This document shows positions 58,819 through 64,000 of a DNA stretch of 64,000 nucleotides, piece after piece. The notes beneath the pieces were generated by a model. That model worked only from the letters and a program-made list of their open reading frames with translations. It was not told the origin of the DNA and did not search any database. The position numbers were made by a program, and so were the translations under genes. How positions within the stretch are numbered: position 1 is the first letter of the stretch; each line of letters opens with the position of its first letter. The stretch is from NCBI GenBank assembly GCA_907165275.2, contig OU015677.1:310001-374000 (forward strand), in the 5' to 3' direction. Source of the stretch: Zygaena filipendulae. Its lineage: Eukaryota; Arthropoda; Insecta; Lepidoptera; Zygaenidae.

Positions 58819-60870
58819 CTATTGCTGCGGCGGGGGGCCCGTGGGGGGCTGCCCGGGGAGCTGGCCGAGACCCTGGGGACAAATAGGGTCTTTAGAGTTC
58901 TGGCTACTGAGAAAAAATAAAAAAATTATCATGATATCATTATTGAGACATCTCTATCATAATTGAGACATCTATATCATTATTGAGACATTTCTAACAT
59001 TATCAGACATCTCTATCATTATTGAGATATTGCTATCATTATTGAGATATTGCTATCATTATTGAGATATTGCTATCATTATTGAGACATCTCTATCATT
59101 ATTGAGACATCTCTATCATTATTGAGACATCTCTATCATTATTGAGATTTCTCTATCATTATTGAGACATTTCTATCATTATTCAGACATCTCTATTATT
59201 ATTGAGACATCTCTATCATTATTGAGACATTTCTATCATTATTAGACATCTCTATTATTACTGAGACATCTCTATCATTATTAAGATATTGATATTATTA
59301 TTGAGACATCTCGATAATTATTGAGACATCTCTATCATTACTGAGATATTGCTATTATTATTGAGACATCTCGATAATTATTGAGATATTGCTATTATTA
59401 TTGAGACATCTCGAGCATTATTGAGACGACCCTATTACTATTGAGATATTCTTATCATGTCACATATCACTTTATATTAAATCATCTTCATCACGCGTCA
59501 CGTGACAGATCAGATCACGGCTGTATTTTATTATCATAATAAGTCTATAGAAAAATAAAAAATACAAAACTTTTTTATAAAACAAGCTTTTATTCAAATG
59601 CGCTAAAAAGAATAAACCATGCATTGTCATCCAAACTAAACGTGTATACAAAATGTAAGCTCAATCGGTTGAAGATATCTGCTTCAAAATTGAGATTCAG
59701 GATTCCACCCGTACAAACATAGTTACATACACACATTGCAAATTAAATTAATCCAAAAGACAAAAACACACGTAATATTATTATTGGTTTGTGCTACCAC
59801 TGATCGGTTTGAATTCGGTGACAAGCCCTCTGGTGTCTGCCCACTTGGGTTGTCATGCTCACGAAGAGCTGGTGGCGGGAGTCGACTTAGCCCATCTACC
59901 CCTTCCATATTTGGCTTGTCACCGACTTCATACCGATCAGTGGTAGCACAAACCAATAATAATATTACGTGTGTTTTTGTGTTTTGGATTAAATCGGTAT
60001 TTTGTTAATTTTAGCATTTTATTTTTAGCTTTTCAGTTTTGTGTTTTTGGAAGTCGGTTTTAATTTTTTTGTTAAAAATTTTTGTTTATTTTTCGCTTTT
60101 AAGTGACTTAGTTGGTAATTTCTCTAAGTTACAATAGCCTAATGTCAACTGCTCATCACCTTTTACAAAATATTAGTTTTCCCGACGCAGGGACGTTAAT
60201 TGTTGAGGAGTTCTCCTAGTGCTTCACCATCAGTTCCACTTCACCATATACATTGTGACGGGCATAAATTGTTTAGAAACCATATTAAAGTTAACGATTC
60301 AGAACCCGTGAAATACCTACCTATTATTGAGTAGTTCCGATGACCATCTGTGGTCTTCATCATCAGTTCCACTTCTTTAAATTTTGCTTTCCGAAAGCAA
60401 ATAAACGATTTACTATTAAAAATACAAAAATCGCTATAGGTGTACCTATAATTTTTGAAGAGTTCCCTCGATTACTCCAAGATCCAATCATCAGATCTCA
60501 ATTTGGTGACAATGGAATCGATTTGGGAGTATCCCCTTTCAAACAAAAAAACAATTTTTGAAATCGCTCCAATCGGAACCCATGAAATAGGTATTATTGT
60601 TAAGTAGTTCTGATGACCATCCGTGGTCTTCATCGTCAGTTCCACTTCTTCAAATTTTACTTTTCATCGGCAAATGAACGATTTACTATAAAAAATACCC
60701 AAATCGCTATAGGTGTGCCTATAATTTTTGAAGAGTTCCCTCGATTTCTCCAAGATCCCATCATCAGATCCCGACTTGGTGGCAATGGGACCTAATTGGG
60801 AGTAAACCCTTTCAAACAAAAAAAGAATTTTCCAAATCGGTCCAACCGTCTTCGAGTAATCGGTGAACAT

Positions 60871-60915
<45 letters not shown>

Positions 60916-63674
60916 AAAAAATCCTCCTTTTTGGAAGTCGGTTAATAAAAGCTTTTAAAATAGTAGTAGTCAGGTATCAACACGAGAATTGAACTCGTGT
61001 TGAATATGGCTTCAACGTTTTTATGGCTAACAAACCAGGGCTTTGACTACAACAATTGATGTGAGTGAGGTCGGAGATTTGGAACACACCTAGCAGAGGC
61101 GTCTCTAGCCCATGTAGCGCCCGTGTGCAAACATTACCCTAGCCCCCTAGAGGGTAAGCGCGTGGTTAAAATGAAATAGATATAAAGTACAAGTAAGTAA
61201 AACATCAAGTTATCACAAACTGAAAAACCCCAGCGGATAATAAAATTTATTGTTTGGAGATTTTTGAAGAAGTAATTTCCGCCGAGTTTTCGTAGCGAGC
61301 GGTGCTCGGCGCCCTCTAGGACTTCTGCGCCCGTGTGCAACGCACACCCTGCACTATAGGTAAAGACGCCTCTGACACCTAGCCTGGAAAGGGGACATGG
61401 TTTCCCCTGGGCTAGAAGTGAGGCTTAGATAAGAGTAGTTACACATCTGATGGTCTCTCCCACCAGCCAGCTGTTCCCTGGCCAACTCACCGGCATGCCC
61501 TGGTAGTGCTGCAGCGGCGCCGAGAGGAGTTTGGGCGCCTCTTCCGCTTTCTCCTCCTCGCGCCGCTTCAGGCACGCCGCTTTGGGGTTCAGGTTGCGTT
61601 CTGTGGGACACAATTGGATAAGTTATAGAGTTGCAAAGATCTGCGGAAGATAAATAAGCACGCTTTCATTTAGATTTTTTTAAAATGTCATTAGATATAG
61701 CTGTGCCACGCAGTTTCACCCGCTTGGATTTCGCGATTCCCGCAGGAACCCTGTTAAAAGTAGTATCAGCTATGCTATCTGCATCATAGCAGACGACGCG
61801 ATCGAAGAAGTCCCGGGTTCGATTCCCGATGGGGATAGACTTTGACACCACTTTGCATGACAGGCTTTCTCTTTCTTTTTTTTTTTTTTATATATAAACG
61901 GAATTTAATAGTTTTTCATTGCTACCACATACATTATATACATATAATTTAATATATACATGAGAAATTAATAAAGTAAAAGGTCCACCGAAAGTTACGG
62001 ATACGGATCTTTCTTCTCCTTCGGATATCCGTGGATACGGATAGGTACGGATATCCGGCGCAACACTACTATATCAGTGAGCTCCGTGTCTCACCTCTGA
62101 CTTGCTGCTCCAGCGTCATGATGACCTCCACGGCCATGTTGAGGATGCCGAGCTTCGTCTGCGGCTTGTCGCTCTTCAGGTGCGTCATGCACATGCGGCC
62201 CAGCTCCTTGAGCGCCTCGTTTATGTCGCGTATCCTTATCCTGGGTGATGACAGAACCGTCATATCAGATATACAGTATAGTACAGTGCAGGGTGCAACA
62301 GGCTTGAGGCTAGTTGTCGACTAAATTTTTATTATTTAGTGTAGTTTAATTAAAAAAATTAAAAATAACATTTTGTTTAACCATGGAGAATATGTGTTGG
62401 GACGAATGATTATACTGTTATAACTTAACATAAGCGAAGGGTCACAGTAGGTCAAGATTTGTATAATATAGTATAATGTCACATAAAAAATAGATTACTT
62501 TAAAATTAACTAAAAATATGTTTGAAAATCGTGGATACACATAAAAAAACAATAAAAAATCTACCATACCTGAAAAAAACATCATTTGATGATGATCAGA
62601 TTAGTCCCCTTGGGGCTTTTTTAATAAAATTTTCAATACCTAACTTCAAGTATCAAAATTTCATCTCAATCAGAGCATTCTCCGTGATTATAATCTCTAT
62701 TATTAGTATATTATCTAACTATGTAGTTGCGTTGGAAAGTAATTTTGACAAACTGCGTCATGATGAGGTTACTTGAAGATATATAAAAAAGTAGAATAAA
62801 ATAAAAAGTACAGTAGTTAACCTTGGGACCTATATAACTACTGTGCAAACAGTTAAAACAGTCTATAGTCCCGATCGGTATACTTTCTCAATCATCCACT
62901 TTTCAAAACCGTCTATCCCTTATTAGTATAAATATATATATAACATCGATATATATCCTATATCAGTTAACCTGATCGTCCTGACTTGTCCAAGCGATAT
63001 AATTTCCCTATCAGTCTTCTTTCCCGTTCCGCCCACTTTTTAAAACAGTCTACTTTCCCGATCGGTATACTTTCTCAATCATCCACATATATGGAAACCG
63101 TCTACTTTCCTGATAGGCTCACTTGTCCAAACGATCTACTTTCCCTATCAGTCTTCTTTCCCGATCGGCCAACTTTTTAAAACAGTCTACTTTCCCGATC
63201 GGTATACTTTCTCAATCATCCACATATATGGAAACCGTCTACTTTCCTGATAGGCTCACTTGTCCAAACGATCTACTTTCCCTATCAGTCTTCTTTCCCG
63301 ATCGGCCAACTTTTTAAAACAGTCTACTTTCCCGATCGGTATACTTTCTCAATCATCCACATATATGGAAACCGTCTACTTTCCTGATAGGCTCACTTGT
63401 CCAAACGATCTACTTTCCCTATCAGTCTTCTTTCCCGATCGGCCAACTTTTTAAAACAGTCTACTTTCCCGATCGGTATACTTTCTCACTCAGCCCACCT
63501 GTCCAGTCTACTTTCCCGATCAGCCCTTTTAATCTGATCGGGGAAAAAGCCCCTGCCAGCCGCCGCCGGCGCACTCACCTCTCTCTCGCGTTGTTCGCCT
63601 GCCGCCTCTCCTTCTCGCGCAGCGCCTTCGCCTGCGGGTCCGCGTCATCGTCGCATTCGTCCGCCGACGAGCAA
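58819..63674 (-). CDS. da: Class I bHLH E-protein (daughterless/TCF4-like), 3' part
   Basis: Four exons on the minus strand: about 63674-63579, 62240-62095, 61600-61491, 58872-58819 (stop TAG). The donors AG|GTGAGT, AG|GTGAGA and CCG|GTGAGT and the acceptors ACCCAG, CCACAG and CCCCAG fit with phases 2, 1 and 0. The product reads [18 protein letters not shown] basic region (here [16 protein letters not shown]) / [20 protein letters not shown] and helix 2 [18 protein letters not shown], then the E-protein hallmark [19 protein letters not shown] and a short tail ending TGPPPQQ. E-proteins dimerise with tissue-specific bHLH factors on E-boxes in the nucleus. The activation domains must be encoded beyond the right edge. 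The 5' boundary of the first visible exon is uncertain. Confidence 0.92.
58918..59455. repeat. 20-bp minisatellite in the last da intron
   Basis: About 26 units of TCTATCATTATTGAGACATC and the variant ATTGAGATATTGCTATCATT begin ~45 bp upstream (on the minus strand) of the last exon's acceptor. AT-rich, no coding sense. Confidence 0.9.
59745..60943 (+). mobile_element. Foldback-headed repeat with internal A-tract, copy 2
   Basis: Same family and orientation as 34302-35582. It has a palindrome around GGTTTGTGCTACCACTGATC, three diverged repeats of the CATCTGTGGTCTTCATCATC block, an A-run of about 40 (60874-60914), and the end CTTTTTGGAAGTCGGTT. Its left arm is shorter than in copy 1. It lies in the last da intron. 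Confidence 0.7.
61094..61374. mobile_element. hAT-like MITE with 8-bp target duplication
   Basis: CAGAGGCGTCTCTAGCCC...GTAAAGACGCCTCTG, 281 bp, flanked by ACACCTAG at 61086-61093 and 61375-61382. A GCGCCCGTGTGCAA block is inverted near both ends. A different family from the element at 5208. It lies in the last da intron. Confidence 0.88.
61690..61885. repeat. Helitron-like fragment followed by SINE-like piece
   Basis: 61697-61762 is TAGCTGTGCCACGCAGTTTC...GATTCCCGCAGGAACCC. 61770-61885 has the B-box-like GGGTTCGATTCCCG and ends in a T-run. Confidence 0.5.
62985..63540. repeat. 137-bp tandem repeat upstream of the da bHLH exon
   Basis: Three nearly identical 137-bp units plus partial units. 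Each contains CCGATCGGTATACTTTCTCA, ATCCACATATATGGAAACCG and CAAACGATCTACTTTCCCTA. The inner motif TACTTTCCCGATCGG recurs every ~17-40 bp, so the unit itself arose from a shorter repeat. It lies in the intron before the helix-loop-helix exon and produces false 64-codon ORFs. Confidence 0.92.
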
Positions 63675-64000
63675 CTATCCCAAACCACACCGCTCAAACT
63701 GATAGCACTTACACATCTTCAATAATAATATAGTTGCAAAAGTAACGTTTTCACAATTTTACCACTCAACCGATGATCACGAAATTTCGCACACACGTTG
63801 TCAGGGGTACAGAAAAGGAAATAGGGTACTTCTTATCCCGAAACTCCCGCGGGAACTCCAAAATTAGAGCGGACGAAGCCGCGAGAAAACCTTCAAAATA
63901 CAATATCTCCGACTGCCATCGGAGATATGGAATGGTTTCGTGATAAACAGGTGGATATAGTAAATTTGGAGCAATTGTAAAGATGTCGCCTTACCTCGGA
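63675..64000. other. da intron with Helitron-like copy
   Basis: 63725-63885 is a forward Helitron-like body (CACGAAATTTCGCACACACG...GAAACTCCCGCGGGAACTCC). The remainder to the right edge shows no exon that I can support. Confidence 0.5.

Noticed and set aside
58918..59455. CRISPR-like regular array
   Set aside because: There are no spacers; the units are contiguous and degenerate. It is a eukaryotic minisatellite.
61785..61835. Possible tRNA gene with GGGTTCGATTCCCG
   Set aside because: No A-box at the right distance and no foldable acceptor stem; it is better read as a SINE-like fragment.
62986..63454. Three 64-codon ORFs of nearly the same sequence
   Set aside because: They are readings of the 137-bp tandem repeat; no start context or homology.

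Overview
The window is nuclear DNA from an insect, almost certainly a moth or butterfly. Genes have GT-AG introns and the background is AT-rich. It is crowded with lepidopteran-style non-autonomous elements: Helitron-like copies ending in CTAG, several MITE families and SINE-like tails. No prokaryotic, CRISPR or tRNA gene features are supported. Exon boundaries were derived by eye from splice signals, reading phase and protein-family continuity.

Layout. (1) 1-21.1 kb holds a cluster of four ZAD/C2H2 zinc-finger paralogues: one partial on + at the left edge, one on - with two exons (2181-6402), one on + (15583-17262) and one on - (19562-21133), arranged as two convergent pairs. Between the second and third paralogues lie two 5'-truncated LINE remnants and a structurally complete DIRS-like tyrosine-recombinase retrotransposon (about 9380-15253). 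The DIRS element has gag, RT-RNase H and tyrosine recombinase ORFs, 159-bp inverted terminal repeats and an internal complementary region. (2) 22.8-29.5 kb carries two minus-strand genes: a METTL25-type methyltransferase-like protein (three exons) and an intronless mitochondrial presequence protease (PITRM1/PreP). (3) 31.9-51.7 kb is one plus-strand gene, the nucleolar GTPase GTPBP4/NOG1. Its 15 exons join in phase to 654 codons, and its introns are packed with Helitron-like copies, MITEs, minisatellites, a probable solo LTR and a fossil THAP domain. (4) 53-63.7 kb holds the 3' part of a minus-strand class I bHLH E-protein gene (daughterless/TCF4-like). Four exons are visible, including the whole bHLH, followed by about 5 kb of repeat-poor AT-rich sequence that may be its 3' UTR.

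The host genes are unrelated housekeeping or regulatory genes: ribosome biogenesis, mitochondrial peptide turnover, a putative methyltransferase and transcription factors. I see no operon-like system. The most notable structures are the DIRS element with its visible circle-junction copy and a 17-bp duplication that explains its frameshift, the conserved C-terminal tail of the zinc-finger paralogues, two related 21-bp minisatellites in different GTPBP4 introns, and three MITE families whose target duplications can be read directly.
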